Of a DNA stretch of 12,760 bases, positions 12,718 through 12,760 are shown one piece after another. The stretch is from Saprospiraceae bacterium (GTDB lineage Bacteria; Bacteroidota; Bacteroidia; Chitinophagales; Saprospiraceae). Where the stretch lies: NCBI GenBank assembly GCA_013002625.1, contig JABDJE010000170.1:1-12760 (forward strand), read 5' to 3'. The number at the start of each line of letters is the position of its first letter. The first letter of the stretch is position 1. A program made the translations under genes and the position numbers. Under the pieces are notes generated by a model. The model saw only the letters and a program-made list of their open reading frames with translations. It was not told where the DNA came from and searched no databases.

Positions 12718-12760
12718 CCCCTAACCCCTAACCCCTAACCCCTAACCCCTAACCCCTAAC
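12718..12760 (+). repeat. Perfect CCCCTAA tandem array running off the window end
   Basis: Six identical CCCCTAA units (12718-12759) and the first base of a seventh reach the window edge, so the full length is unknown. The - strand reads TTAGGGG repeated, which resembles telomeric repeats and can form a G-quadruplex. The perfect identity suggests recent expansion by slippage. Confidence 0.93.

Noticed and set aside
12718..12760. CCCCTAA array considered as a true linear-chromosome telomere
   Set aside because: All neighbouring genes are bacterial, and bacterial linear ends are hairpins or protein-capped rather than such repeats. Array decay within the same locus points to slippage.

Overview
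The window looks like ordinary chromosomal sequence from a member of the Bacteroidota, perhaps near the Saprospiria or Chitinophagia; that finer placement is inference. The signs are AT-rich intergenic DNA, start codons without Shine-Dalgarno sequences, -7 promoter boxes of the TAnnTTTG type, lipoprotein cyclophilins with the inserts usual in this phylum, and an ECF sigma / membrane protein / Spy-like sensor cassette of the kind common there. I see no prophage, plasmid, insertion sequence, CRISPR array, tRNA or rRNA.

Region 1 (1-3765, + strand) is a tightly packed run: the 3' end of the replicative helicase gene dnaB, an RsuA/RluB-type rRNA pseudouridine synthase, a small conserved protein of unknown function, two neighbouring cyclophilin-type peptidyl-prolyl isomerase lipoproteins (the second with an N-terminal PKD-like domain and a TTG start), and a polyphosphate-glucokinase-like ROK kinase. 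A strong hairpin terminator that can act in both directions closes it. Region 2 (3795-7073, - strand) holds a long cytoplasmic TPR protein, a 324-base gene-free stretch with an 11-bp inverted repeat and a terminator, and a three-gene envelope-stress cassette. In transcription order the cassette is ECF sigma factor, one-pass membrane protein (probable anti-sigma factor), and secreted Spy/CpxP-like sensor. The first two genes overlap by 14 bases.

Region 3 (7160-8769, + strand) has a small lysophospholipid-type acyltransferase, a nitroreductase and a glycine-zipper membrane protein, ended by a terminator. Region 4 has a thioredoxin-reductase-like ferredoxin-NADP+ reductase (- strand, with the best promoter in the window) diverging from a YifB/ComM-type AAA+ ATPase (+). 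Region 5 (11446-12760) is an EamA/DMT transporter gene set between arrays of 7-base tandem repeats. The array before the gene is C-rich on the + strand (TTTATCC, TTAACCC), the one at its stop codon is G-rich (GGTATTG), and the window ends inside a perfect CCCCTAA array.

The points most worth a second look are the three heptamer arrays (same period, different units, opposite strand bias around one gene), the probable anti-sigma factor whose 76-residue periplasmic tail has 26 acidic and no basic residues next to a sensor with an arginine-rich tail, and the 149-base inverted-repeat-bounded stretch ahead of the TPR gene. I found no system here that I can call new with confidence.
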